A stretch of DNA of 17,218 nt from Flavobacteriales bacterium (GCA_016763135.1 JAESUI010000388.1:1-17218), one strand, 5' to 3'. Counted from the stretch's first letter, positions 1 through 7,735 are shown. Notes: generated from the sequence alone by a model not told the origin. Program-made: numbers and translations.

Positions 1-1042
1 CTTCAGCTACACACATACAACCATTAGCTAATAACGTTTTAGCTTCGTCTTCATTCAATTCATTTTGAGTTGCACAAGGTAAAGCTACATCAGCTTTTTC
101 TCCCCAAGGTCTAGCTCCTTCAACAAATTTAGCGTTTGGATATTGAGCAACATACTCAGAAATTCTTCCTCTTTTATTGTTTTTCAACTCCATTACAAAA
201 GCTAATTTCTCAGCATCAATTCCATCATTATCTACAATGTATCCTTTAGAATCTGAGAAAGTAATTACCTTACCTCCTAATTGAGTTACTTTTTCACAAG
301 CATATTGAGCAACATTTCCAGAACCAGAAATAACCACCATTTTCCCTTGGAAAGAACCTCCTTTTGTTGCTAGCATTTCTCTAGCAAAATATACTGTTCC
401 GTATCCTGTAGCTTCGGGTCTAATTAAAGAACCACCCCAGTTACGCCCTTTACCAGTTAAAATACCAGTAAACTCATTTCTAATTCTTTTATACTGACCA
501 AACATGTATCCAATTTCTCTTCCACCAACTCCTATATCTCCTGCTGGCACATCCGTATTTGGACCAATGTGTCTTGATAATTCTGTCATAAAAGATTGAC
601 AAAATTTCATTACTTCATTGTCTGATTTTCCTTTTGGATCGAAATCGGCTCCACCTTTACCACCACCCATTGGCAATGTTGTTAGTGAATTTTTGAACAC
701 TTGCTCAAATCCTAAAAACTTAAGAATTGATAAGTTTACTGAAGGGTGAAATCTTAATCCTCCTTTATAAGGACCAATAGCAGAATTAAATTCTACTCTA
801 AATCCTTTATTGATTTGAACTTCTCCTTTATCATCTAGCCAAGGCACTCTAAACATAATTGTACGTTCAGGCTCTACCATTCTTTCTAATATTTTAGCCG
901 CTTTATATTGTGGCTTATCTGCAATAAAAGGAATAACTGCTTCAGCTACTTCTTCAACTGCTTGTAAAAATTCTGCTTCATGAGCTTGCTTTGCTCTAAC
1001 GCCATCCATAAAAGCGTCAATCTCTGCTTGGTGTTGTGACAT
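1..1042 (-). CDS. gdhA: NADP-type glutamate dehydrogenase, partial (C-terminus beyond window)
   Basis: This gene is predicted to catalyse reductive amination of 2-oxoglutarate to glutamate in the cytoplasm (hexameric bacterial family). 347 codons are present; the usual length is about 445 residues, so roughly 100 C-terminal residues lie beyond position 1. Visible motifs are PYKGG with substrate Lys93, PMGGGKGG with catalytic Lys129, PAGDIGVG with Asp169, and the dinucleotide-binding GSGNVAQ at residues 240-246. The spacing of these lysines and the aspartate matches the E. coli enzyme almost residue for residue. I chose the ATG at 1040-1042 (protein starts MSQHQAEIDAFM) because family members begin close to this helix. 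Two further in-frame ATGs lie upstream at 1070-1072 and 1079-1081, downstream of a good promoter, so a slightly longer N-terminus is possible. It is transcribed divergently from the trp operon. Confidence 0.95.
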   Translation of the reverse strand, partial: MSQHQAEIDAFMDGVRAKQAHEAEFLQAVEEVAEAVIPFIADKPQYKAAKILERMVEPERTIMFRVPWLDDKGEVQINKGFRVEFNSAIGPYKGGLRFHPSVNLSILKFLGFEQVFKNSLTTLPMGGGKGGADFDPKGKSDNEVMKFCQSFMTELSRHIGPNTDVPAGDIGVGGREIGYMFGQYKRIRNEFTGILTGKGRNWGGSLIRPEATGYGTVYFAREMLATKGGSFQGKMVVISGSGNVAQYACEKVTQLGGKVITFSDSKGYIVDNDGIDAEKLAFVMELKNNKRGRISEYVAQYPNAKFVEGARPWGEKADVALPCATQNELNEDEAKTLLANGCMCVAE

Positions 1043-1092
1043 GTTTTTTTTATTTAAAGTTTCTGTTAACATAGGTTGCATTTTCAACGCCA

Positions 1093-1120
1093 CAAATGTA
1101 ATTTTTTTTAACCTTTTCAA
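1093..1120 (-). promoter_or_regulatory. Probable Bacteroidota-type promoter of gdhA
   Basis: On the minus strand, TACATTTG (complement of 1093-1100) matches the Bacteroidota -7 element TAnnTTTG perfectly. A TTG (complement of 1118-1120) sits 17 bases upstream, within the range given for flavobacterial promoters. Transcription would start near 1085-1089, giving a leader of about 45 bases before the ATG at 1042, or under 20 bases before the ATG at 1072. The match is seen in the sequence; activity is inferred. Confidence 0.55.
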
Positions 1121-1186
1121 CACTCTTTTTTATGAAATTTAAAGCTAAAATGGGATTCTTAATTCATGTGACATTTTAAAAAAGTA

Positions 1187-1219
1187 TTTGCATTTCTCAT
1201 TTTTTTTCTCATACCTTTG
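1187..1219 (+). promoter_or_regulatory. Probable Bacteroidota-type promoter of the trp operon
   Basis: TTTG at 1187-1190 (-33 element) is followed after 21 bases by TACCTTTG at 1212-1219, an exact match to the -7 consensus TAnnTTTG. The predicted start is about 1224-1227, only a few bases before the leader-peptide ATG at 1229, so the transcript would be nearly leaderless. The position directly upstream of the attenuator supports its use for the trp operon. Confidence 0.7.
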
Positions 1220-1228
1220 TAGTTCATT

Positions 1229-1276
1229 ATGAAAATGACTATAAATACAAATTGGTGGTGGATTCGTTTAAACTAA
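1229..1276 (+). CDS. trpL: trp operon leader peptide with three tandem Trp codons
   Basis: This short frame encodes MKMTINTNWWWIRLN and ends in TAA. Three consecutive TGG codons occupy 1253-1261. Tryptophan is the rarest residue, so three in a row in a 15-residue frame, directly before a terminator and a trp operon, is the classic signature of a ribosome-sensing leader peptide. The peptide itself probably has no function; its translation reports Trp-tRNA charging. The start could also be the second ATG at 1235, but the Trp codons stay in frame either way. No Shine-Dalgarno sequence is visible, and the predicted transcription start lies just upstream. Confidence 0.88.
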   Translation: MKMTINTNWWWIRLN

Positions 1277-1332
1277 AAAACGTAATCTAAACCTCTGTAT
1301 ATAAATTATATTTAAAAGGCTTGTCGATTACG
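1261..1332 (+). promoter_or_regulatory. trp attenuator: pause hairpin and antiterminator segments
   Basis: Segment 2, CGTAATC at 1281-1287, is a perfect 7-base complement of GATTACG at 1326-1332, which forms the tip and loop of the downstream terminator. The same segment 2 can instead pair with segment 1, GATTCG at 1261-1266, with one bulged T at 1283. Segment 1 overlaps the last Trp codon, so a ribosome stalled on TGG codons 1253-1261 would cover it and free segment 2 to invade the terminator. Extra pairings may support the antiterminator: CCT 1292-1294 with AGG 1317-1319, and ATATA 1299-1303 with TATAT 1307-1311. The complementarities are seen directly; the switching is inferred from the known logic of amino-acid attenuators. 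Confidence 0.7.
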
Positions 1333-1347
1333 ACAAGCCTTTTTTTT
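1314..1347 (+). terminator. Intrinsic terminator of the trp attenuator
   Basis: A perfect 13-base-pair stem, AAAAGGCTTGTCG (1314-1326) with CGACAAGCCTTTT (1331-1343), closes an ATTA loop and runs into eight consecutive T (1340-1347). It lies between the leader peptide and trpE, so it would stop transcription before the structural genes when tryptophan is plentiful. Confidence 0.9.
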
Positions 1348-1441
1348 GTGGATTATATCCACTGATAATTATTGAGGAATAACAACACAACCTACAACGA
1401 TAGTGAGTAACTTGAAGTTTTGGAGGCAATTTAAAACAGGA
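1348..1441 (+). other. trpE 5' region with a small hairpin after the attenuator
   Basis: Directly after the T run there is a perfect hairpin, GTGGAT (1348-1353), loop TAT, ATCCAC (1357-1362). The rest up to the trpE ATG at 1442 is A-rich and has no convincing ribosome binding site. A GGAGG at 1422-1426 lies 15 bases before the ATG, which is too far for normal Shine-Dalgarno spacing. Whether the small hairpin does anything is unknown. Confidence 0.4.
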
Positions 1442-2836
1442 ATGAAAAAAATAAATATAACAACGCAAACAGAACAACTACTTTCCGATACGGTTACACC
1501 TGTTGGTTTGTATTTAAAGTTGCGTGATAAATTTTACAACTCTTTTTTATTGGAGAGTTCTGATTATCATGGCAACGATAATAATTTTTCGTTTATCTGT
1601 TTAGAACCATTGGTTTCTTTTGTTGTAGAAAACCAAACCATTAAGATAAAAGGGTTAACGCTAGATAATACAATTCAAATCACAGAAAGAAAACAAGTAA
1701 TAACTGAGCTTCAAAAATTAATTGATTCTGTTAAAATTGAAAAAAGCAACTTAGTAAATGGTTTTTTTGGTTATACCAATTACGATGCAGTAAAGTATTT
1801 TGAAACCTTAGACATAGATGCTCCAAAAAAAGAACAACATTCAACTCCTGAAATGCATTATTCTCTTTTTAGATACATCATTCAAATTGATCATTTTAAA
1901 AATGAGTTAACCATTACCGAAAATATAGTTGAAGGAAACGAATCCAACATTGAACAAATTGTTGAATTGGTAAGTAGCAACAATCACCCTCTTTATCATT
2001 TTAAAATGGAAGGAGAAGAAAATACCAATATTTCTGATGATAATTTTAAGGCTTTAATTACTAAAGGAAAAGAACATTGTCAAAAAGGAGATGTATTTCA
2101 AATCGTGCTTTCTCGTCAGTTTTCTCAACAATTTAACGGAGATGAATTTAACGTTTATCGAGCTTTACGCTCTGTAAACCCTTCTCCATATTTATTTTAT
2201 TTTGATTTCGGAAATTATAAACTGTTTGGTTCTTCTCCTGAAGCACAACTTAAAGCAAGCAATGGAAAGGCAACAATAAACCCAATAGCTGGCACATTTA
2301 AAAGAACTGGAAACGACATTCAAGACAAAAAATTAGCTGAAGAATTAGCAAAAGATCCAAAAGAAAATGCAGAACACACGATGTTAGTTGACCTTGCCAG
2401 AAATGACCTCAGCAGACATGGAAAAAACGTAAAAGTTAAGACCTATAAGGAAACACAATTTTACAGTCATGTAATTCATTTAGTTTCTGAAGTTGAAGCC
2501 GATATCAATTCATCTTCAAATGCGCTACAAATTTTTGCAGATACATTTCCAGCAGGAACTTTATCTGGTGCTCCAAAATATATAGCGATGCAATTAATTG
2601 ATGGATATGAAAATCAAAACAGAGGGTTTTATGGTGGAGCTATTGGAGTATTTGGTTTTGATGGATCAGTAAATCACGCCATAACAATTAGAAGTTTCTT
2701 GAGTAAAAACAATACCTTGTTTTTTCAGGCTGGAGCTGGAGTAACAGTAAGTTCTAATGAGGAAAATGAATTGCAAGAAGTAAATAATAAATTAGGTGCT
2801 TTGAAAAAAGCATTAACACTAGCAGAAAACATTTAA
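1442..2836 (+). CDS. trpE: Anthranilate synthase component I
   Basis: TrpE converts chorismate to anthranilate, using ammonia supplied by TrpG. The encoded protein is 464 residues, normal for a flavobacterial TrpE. The Trp-binding motif LLES is present (Ser39), which predicts feedback inhibition by tryptophan. The chorismate-binding domain fills the C-terminal two thirds and includes PIAGT at residues 281-285. The alanine there marks anthranilate synthase; aminodeoxychorismate synthase (PabB) usually has PIKGT. Further family motifs are LFGSSPE, DLARNDLSRHG and FPAGTLSGAPK. I start at the ATG at 1442 (MKKINITTQTEQLL). A GTG at 1403 would add 13 residues that are not typical of the family. It is the first structural gene after the attenuator, and trpG follows after 3 bases. 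Confidence 0.97.
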   Translation: MKKINITTQTEQLLSDTVTPVGLYLKLRDKFYNSFLLESSDYHGNDNNFSFICLEPLVSFVVENQTIKIKGLTLDNTIQITERKQVITELQKLIDSVKIEKSNLVNGFFGYTNYDAVKYFETLDIDAPKKEQHSTPEMHYSLFRYIIQIDHFKNELTITENIVEGNESNIEQIVELVSSNNHPLYHFKMEGEENTNISDDNFKALITKGKEHCQKGDVFQIVLSRQFSQQFNGDEFNVYRALRSVNPSPYLFYFDFGNYKLFGSSPEAQLKASNGKATINPIAGTFKRTGNDIQDKKLAEELAKDPKENAEHTMLVDLARNDLSRHGKNVKVKTYKETQFYSHVIHLVSEVEADINSSSNALQIFADTFPAGTLSGAPKYIAMQLIDGYENQNRGFYGGAIGVFGFDGSVNHAITIRSFLSKNNTLFFQAGAGVTVSSNEENELQEVNNKLGALKKALTLAENI

Positions 2837-2839
2837 ACA

Positions 2840-3412
2840 ATGGAAAAGATATTAATATTAGATAACTACGATTCATTCACCTACAATTTGCTTCATTATG
2901 TGGAAGCCAACCCTAATTTTCAAGTAGATGTCTTTCGTAATGATGAGATTTCTTTGGATGATGTGAGTAATTATGAAACGATCATTTTATCTCCAGGTCC
3001 AGGGTTACCAAAAGATGCAGGAATATTAAAAGATTTAATTAAAAAATATGCTCCAACAAAAAAGATTTTAGGTGTTTGTTTGGGAATGCAAGCCATAGGT
3101 GAAGTTTGTGGTGGAACGCTAATCAATTTAGATAATGTTTTTCATGGAGTGGCAACACCAATAGAAGTGCTAGATCAAGCTGACTTACTATTTAAAAATT
3201 TACCAAAATCATTTGATGTAGGAAGGTACCATAGCTGGGTAATAGACAACAAAGGGTTTCCAGAAGAGTTGAAAATCACTTCAATAGAAGAAAATGGGCA
3301 AATTATGTCGTTAAAACATAACAACTACAATGTTTACGGAGTACAGTTTCATCCAGAATCTATTTTAACTGAGCACGGAAAAGAAATGATAACTAATTTT
3401 TTAGCAATTTGA
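2840..3412 (+). CDS. trpG: Anthranilate synthase component II (glutamine amidotransferase)
   Basis: TrpG hydrolyses glutamine and channels ammonia to TrpE. The protein is 190 residues, the usual size of a stand-alone class I amidotransferase. The catalytic Cys80 lies in GVCLGMQ, and the His171 and Glu173 of the triad lie in QFHPES near the C-terminus. The oxyanion-loop motif SPGPG is at residues 51-55. In organisms without a second copy, such a subunit may also serve folate synthesis as PabA; its place between trpE and trpD argues for the tryptophan role. The gene begins 3 bases after trpE and ends one base before trpD, consistent with translational coupling. Confidence 0.97.
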   Translation: MEKILILDNYDSFTYNLLHYVEANPNFQVDVFRNDEISLDDVSNYETIILSPGPGLPKDAGILKDLIKKYAPTKKILGVCLGMQAIGEVCGGTLINLDNVFHGVATPIEVLDQADLLFKNLPKSFDVGRYHSWVIDNKGFPEELKITSIEENGQIMSLKHNNYNVYGVQFHPESILTEHGKEMITNFLAI

Positions 3413-3413
3413 G

Positions 3414-4400
3414 ATGAAAGCAACTCTTGATAAATTATTTGAACACCAGAAGCTTACTGAACAGGACGCTTATAGTATCTTAACTCAGATAGGAAAGGGA
3501 GATTTTAATCATTCTCAAATAGCTGCATTCTTAACGGTGTATTTGATGCGAAATATTTCTGTAGAAGAACTGACTGGTTTTCGAAATGCACTATTAGATC
3601 TTTGCTTAAAAGTAGATTTATCAGAATTCAATACTATTGATGTTTGCGGAACAGGTGGTGATGGAAAAAACACTTTTAACATTTCAACTTTATCTGCTTT
3701 TGTAATTGCTGGTGCAGGATACAAAGTAGCTAAACATGGAAATTATGGCGTTTCTTCCTCATGTGGATCATCTAATGTGTTAGAGTATTTAGGATACAAA
3801 TTCACTAATGATGAATCAATTTTAAAGCGACAAATTGATGAAGCTAGTTTCTGTATGATGCACGCTCCTTTATTTCACCCGGCAATGGCAAAGGTTGGTC
3901 CAATCCGAAAAGAATTAGGAATGAAAACCTTTTTTAATATGCTTGGACCTTTGGTTAACCCTAGTTTCCCTAAGAACCAATTGGTAGGTGTTTTCAATTT
4001 AGAAATAGCCCGTATTTACAATTATTTGCTTCAAAATTCTGATAAAAACTACACCATCTTGCACAGTTTAGATGGATACGATGAAATTTCTTTAACCGGA
4101 AATTTCAAAGCCATTTCAAACAAAGGAGAAACGTTATTAACTCCTGAAATTATTGGATTTAAAACTCAAAACCAAGAGGACATCTTTGGTGGAGAGACCA
4201 TACAAGAGGCTGCTAAAATATTTATCGATGTACTAAAGGATGACTCTACTACACAACAAAAAAATGTGGTATTAGCCAATTCTTCTTTTGCCATTCAATG
4301 CTTCGAACCGACTAAAACTTTAGAAGAATGCAAAGGAATTGCATTAGAATCAATTGATTCGGGAAAAGCTCATCAATCATTTAAAAAACTAATTGTATAA
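3414..4400 (+). CDS. trpD: Anthranilate phosphoribosyltransferase
   Basis: TrpD transfers the phosphoribosyl group from PRPP to anthranilate, the second step of tryptophan synthesis. At 328 residues it has the standard single-domain length, so it is not fused to TrpG as in enteric bacteria. The PRPP-binding CGTGGDGKNTFN motif spans residues 78-89. KHGNYGVSSSCGSSN at about 107-121 and the anthranilate-site segment GPIRKELGMKTFFNMLGPL are also clear. The start ATG lies one base after the trpG stop. Confidence 0.97.
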   Translation: MKATLDKLFEHQKLTEQDAYSILTQIGKGDFNHSQIAAFLTVYLMRNISVEELTGFRNALLDLCLKVDLSEFNTIDVCGTGGDGKNTFNISTLSAFVIAGAGYKVAKHGNYGVSSSCGSSNVLEYLGYKFTNDESILKRQIDEASFCMMHAPLFHPAMAKVGPIRKELGMKTFFNMLGPLVNPSFPKNQLVGVFNLEIARIYNYLLQNSDKNYTILHSLDGYDEISLTGNFKAISNKGETLLTPEIIGFKTQNQEDIFGGETIQEAAKIFIDVLKDDSTTQQKNVVLANSSFAIQCFEPTKTLEECKGIALESIDSGKAHQSFKKLIV

Positions 4401-4402
4401 TC

Positions 4403-5206
4403 ATGACAATTTTAGACGAAATAATAGCCTACAAGAAAAAAGAAGTAGAAGAAAGAGCTTCAACTCATCCAGTAAAACTATTGGAACAGTCACTATATTT
4501 TAAATCTGAATGTGTCTCACTAAAGCGCTACATCCAGCGTGAAGATAAAAGTGGAATTATAGCTGAATTCAAACGAAAATCACCTTCAAAAGGAATGATT
4601 AATGAATTTGCTGATGTAGAAAAAATATCTATAGGGTATATGCAATCAGGAGCATCTGCATTATCTGTTTTAACTGACTCTCATTTTTTTGGAGGTAAAA
4701 ATGAAGATTTAACCACTGCTAGAAAATTCAATTTCTGTCCTATTTTAAGAAAAGATTTTACTGTTTCGGAATACCAAATCATTGAAGCAAAATCGATTGG
4801 AGCAGATGCCATTTTATTAATTGCTGCAGTTCTAACCAAAGAAGAAATCAAAAAATTTACAACTTTAGCACATGAATTAGGTTTAGAAGTTTTATTGGAA
4901 GTTCACTCTCAAGAAGAATTAGACAAATACATACCTGAAATTAGTTTGGTAGGAATCAACAATCGGAACCTTAATACATTTGATGTTGATTTTGAAAACT
5001 CAATTAGATTAGCTCAACAATTACCACCAGCTACCGTTAAAATTGCTGAGAGCGGAATTAACTCTTATCAAAATATTATTGAATTAAAACAACATGGTTT
5101 TGATGGGTTTTTAATTGGAGAAAATTTCATGAAAACTGCTTCTCCAGAATTAGAATGTAAACGGTTTATTGAATCATTAAATCAAGAAATAAATGTTACT
5201 GCTTAA
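4403..5206 (+). CDS. trpC: Indole-3-glycerol-phosphate synthase
   Basis: TrpC closes the indole ring from CdRP, releasing CO2 and water. The protein is 267 residues and a separate TIM barrel, not fused to TrpF. Catalytic residues are recognisable by comparison with the well-studied archaeal enzyme: Glu55 and Lys57 in AEFKRKSPSKG, Lys117 in RKDF, Glu166 in LLEVH, the Asn pair at 186-187 in GINNRN, and Glu216-Ser217 in IAESGI. The gene begins 2 bases after trpD, and its end overlaps the start of trpF by 14 bases. Confidence 0.97.
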   Translation: MTILDEIIAYKKKEVEERASTHPVKLLEQSLYFKSECVSLKRYIQREDKSGIIAEFKRKSPSKGMINEFADVEKISIGYMQSGASALSVLTDSHFFGGKNEDLTTARKFNFCPILRKDFTVSEYQIIEAKSIGADAILLIAAVLTKEEIKKFTTLAHELGLEVLLEVHSQEELDKYIPEISLVGINNRNLNTFDVDFENSIRLAQQLPPATVKIAESGINSYQNIIELKQHGFDGFLIGENFMKTASPELECKRFIESLNQEINVTA

Positions 5207-5807
5207 AGTCTGCGGAATGCGAAATAGCGCCAACATTGCTGATCTTGTTAAAGTTCAGCCTGGCTTTATTGGCTTTATTTTTCATGAAAGTTCACCAAGA
5301 AATGTGGATGAGATTCTTGGCATAGAAATTCCGAACAAGATAAATAAAGTTGGTGTTTTTGTAAATAAACAACAAGATTTTATTATCCAAAAAACAAATG
5401 ATTATAACTTAGATTATATCCAACTACACGGAAATGAAACATCACAATTTTGTAAAGAATTAAAACAGAAAAACTACAAAATCATTAAAGCATTTAATAT
5501 TTATCAGGAATTTGATTTTGACAAACTAAAGGGGTACGAACCTTCATGTGATTACTTTTTATTCGATGCTTTTGGAGAAAATGCAGGAGGCAATGGAATT
5601 ATATTTAATTGGGATTTACTTCAGAATTATGTTGGTCAAACTCCATTTTTATTAAGTGGAGGAATTGATAGCTCAATGGCTGCTACTATTAAAAATATCA
5701 ACCATCAAAATCTTGTTGGTGTAGACATTAATAGCAAATTTGAGATTGAACCAGGCTTAAAGAATATTGAAAAAATTAAAACATTTAAGAATGAATTACA
5801 AAGTTAA
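5193..5807 (+). CDS. trpF: Phosphoribosylanthranilate isomerase
   Basis: TrpF carries out the Amadori rearrangement of phosphoribosylanthranilate to CdRP. At 204 residues it is a typical single-domain TIM barrel. The general base Cys7 is in LKVCGMR, and the general acid is Asp125 in LFDAFGENAGGNG. The phosphate-binding segments LLSGGI and VGVDINSKFE are present near the C-terminus. Reading starts inside the end of trpC (14-base overlap), so its translation is probably coupled to trpC. The trpB start lies 17 bases before its end. Confidence 0.95.
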   Translation: MLLLKVCGMRNSANIADLVKVQPGFIGFIFHESSPRNVDEILGIEIPNKINKVGVFVNKQQDFIIQKTNDYNLDYIQLHGNETSQFCKELKQKNYKIIKAFNIYQEFDFDKLKGYEPSCDYFLFDAFGENAGGNGIIFNWDLLQNYVGQTPFLLSGGIDSSMAATIKNINHQNLVGVDINSKFEIEPGLKNIEKIKTFKNELQS

Positions 5808-6975
5808 CGAGCAAGGATTTTATGGTGATTTTGGTGGAGCTTTCATTCCTGAAATGTTGTATCATAATATAAATGAGTTGAAAGAAAACTATTTACAGAT
5901 CATAGAATCTGAAGACTTTCAAGAAGAGTTTAAAGATTTATTAAAAGAATATGTTGGCCGACCTACTCCTCTCTATTTTGCTAAACGCTTATCAGAAAAG
6001 TACAATACAAATATCTTCTTGAAAAGAGAAGATTTAAATCATACAGGTGCTCATAAAATTAATAATACTATTGGTCAGATATTGTTGGCAAAACGAATGA
6101 ATAAAAAACGAATTATTGCTGAAACTGGAGCTGGTCAGCACGGAGTAGCTACAGCAACCGTTTGTGCATTAATGGATTTGGAGTGCATTGTTTACATGGG
6201 AGAAATTGACATTAAAAGACAAGCCCCAAATGTTGCTCGAATGAAAATGTTAGGAGCCGAAGTTCGCCCTGCAATATCAGGTAGCAAGACACTTAAAGAT
6301 GCCACCAACGAAGCCATTCGTGATTGGATTGAAAATCCAGAAGACACTTATTATTTGATAGGTTCGGTCGTAGGCCCTCATCCTTATCCTGACATGGTTG
6401 CTCGTTTCCAATCTATAATAAGTGAAGAAATGAAAAGTCAATTGATGGAAAAAACAGGCAGAGATTACCCTGATAAAATTATTGCTTGTGTTGGTGGAGG
6501 AAGCAATGCCGCTGGAGCATTTTATCATTATTTAGATAATGAAAAAGTAGAATTAATTGCAGTAGAAGCTGATGGTCTAGGAATTGATACTGATAAAACT
6601 GCTGCAACTACACAAGTTGGAACAAAAGGAATTATACACGGAAGTAAAACCTTACTAATGCAAAATAGTGAGGGACAAATTACAGAACCTCATTCTATTT
6701 CGGCTGGTTTAGATTATCCTGGAGTAGGGCCTTTACATGCTCATTTATTTAAAAGTGGACGAGGCAAATTTATTGGAGCGACAGATAAAGAAGCATTAAC
6801 TGCCGCATATCAACTCACAAAATTAGAAGGAATAATTCCAGCATTAGAGTCTGCCCACGCTTTAGCAGCTTTGGATAAAATAAATTTCAACCCCACTGAA
6901 AACGTGGTCATCAATCTTTCTGGAAGAGGAGATAAAGATATGGAAACGTATATTAAAATGATGGACAATGAGTAG
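5791..6975 (+). CDS. trpB: Tryptophan synthase beta subunit
   Basis: TrpB condenses indole with serine to give tryptophan, using PLP. The PLP-binding lysine is Lys89 in NHTGAHKINN, the catalytic Glu111 is in AETGAGQHG, and the phosphate-binding GGGSNA motif is clear. I start at the ATG at 5791 (MNYKVNEQGFYGDFGGAF), giving 394 residues, because TrpB proteins begin shortly before the GxFGG motif. An in-frame ATG at 5767 would add eight residues lying inside trpF. The chosen start overlaps trpF by 17 bases, and the end overlaps trpA by 8 bases. It should form the alpha2beta2 complex with TrpA. Confidence 0.97.
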   Translation: MNYKVNEQGFYGDFGGAFIPEMLYHNINELKENYLQIIESEDFQEEFKDLLKEYVGRPTPLYFAKRLSEKYNTNIFLKREDLNHTGAHKINNTIGQILLAKRMNKKRIIAETGAGQHGVATATVCALMDLECIVYMGEIDIKRQAPNVARMKMLGAEVRPAISGSKTLKDATNEAIRDWIENPEDTYYLIGSVVGPHPYPDMVARFQSIISEEMKSQLMEKTGRDYPDKIIACVGGGSNAAGAFYHYLDNEKVELIAVEADGLGIDTDKTAATTQVGTKGIIHGSKTLLMQNSEGQITEPHSISAGLDYPGVGPLHAHLFKSGRGKFIGATDKEALTAAYQLTKLEGIIPALESAHALAALDKINFNPTENVVINLSGRGDKDMETYIKMMDNE

Positions 6976-7735
6976 AATAGAAAATACATTTAACAATAAA
7001 CAAAACATATTAAACATTTATGTTACAGCAGGCTATCCAAACTTAAACGATACTGTTGAAATTGTTCAAGAATTAACTAATAATGGTGTAGATATGATAG
7101 AAATTGGGATGCCTTTTTCTGATCCTTTGGCTGATGGACCTACCATCCAAAATAGCAGCGAAGTTGCTATAAAAAATGGCATTACAATAGAGCTTATTTT
7201 TAATCAAATTGAGGAAATAAGAAAAACAATAGACATCCCAATTGTGATGATGGGCTATTACAATCAAGTGTTGCAGTACGGATCTGATCCTTTTTTTGAA
7301 AAAGCAAAAGCTGCAGGAGTAGATGGTTTTATTATACCCGATTTACCTTTAGATATTTACGAAAAAGAACATCAACAAAAAGTTGAAAGTTTAGGATTAG
7401 ATATGATTTTCTTAATCACCCCACAAACTACAAATGAGCGAATAAAGTTAATTGACTCCAAAAGTTCAGGATTCTTATATGTTGTTTCATCATTTGCGAT
7501 AACTGGTTCAAAAAGTGACATTCAACAATCTCAAATAGATTATTTCAAACGAATTAACAGCTTGGATTTAATAAACCCGAAATTGATTGGTTTTGGAATT
7601 TCAGATAAAAAAACATTCGATACCGCCTGCCAACATGCCAACGGAGCAATAATTGGAAGTGCTTTTATAAAAGACTTAGAAGGCAGCAACAACATCAAAC
7701 AAACAGTTAAAGAATTTATTAGAACAGTACTATGA
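6968..7735 (+). CDS. trpA: Tryptophan synthase alpha subunit
   Basis: TrpA cleaves indole-3-glycerol phosphate to indole and glyceraldehyde-3-phosphate, and passes indole through the tunnel to TrpB. The protein is 255 residues, close to family length. Catalytic Glu45 and Asp56 lie in the segment MIEIGMPFSDPLADGPTIQ, matching Glu49 and Asp60 of E. coli. The loop PDLPLD and the C-terminal phosphate-binding segments GFGIS and GAIIGSAF are present. The start overlaps the trpB end by 8 bases, and the stop overlaps the aroF start in an ATGA arrangement, a strong hint of translational coupling. Confidence 0.97.
   Translation: MSRIENTFNNKQNILNIYVTAGYPNLNDTVEIVQELTNNGVDMIEIGMPFSDPLADGPTIQNSSEVAIKNGITIELIFNQIEEIRKTIDIPIVMMGYYNQVLQYGSDPFFEKAKAAGVDGFIIPDLPLDIYEKEHQQKVESLGLDMIFLITPQTTNERIKLIDSKSSGFLYVVSSFAITGSKSDIQQSQIDYFKRINSLDLINPKLIGFGISDKKTFDTACQHANGAIIGSAFIKDLEGSNNIKQTVKEFIRTVL

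Noticed and set aside
1422..1426. GGAGG as Shine-Dalgarno sequence for trpE
   Set aside because: It is 15 bases before the ATG, beyond useful spacing, and Bacteroidota rarely rely on such sites.
1403..1441. GTG start adding 13 residues to TrpE
   Set aside because: The extra residues are not typical of TrpE, and the ATG at 1442 gives the family-like N-terminus. The extension also begins in the leader region without a ribosome binding site.
1442..2836. Assignment of the chorismate-binding enzyme as PabB
   Set aside because: PIAGT (not PIKGT), the Trp-binding LLES motif and the operon context all indicate anthranilate synthase.
3515..3724. Minus-strand frame of 69 codons within trpD (and similar frames inside trpB, trpA and the MORN-repeat gene)
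   Set aside because: These are antisense shadows of well-supported genes with no recognisable features of their own.
5767..5790. Upstream ATG for trpB
   Set aside because: It would add eight residues read from inside trpF that TrpB proteins do not have; 5791 gives the usual start.
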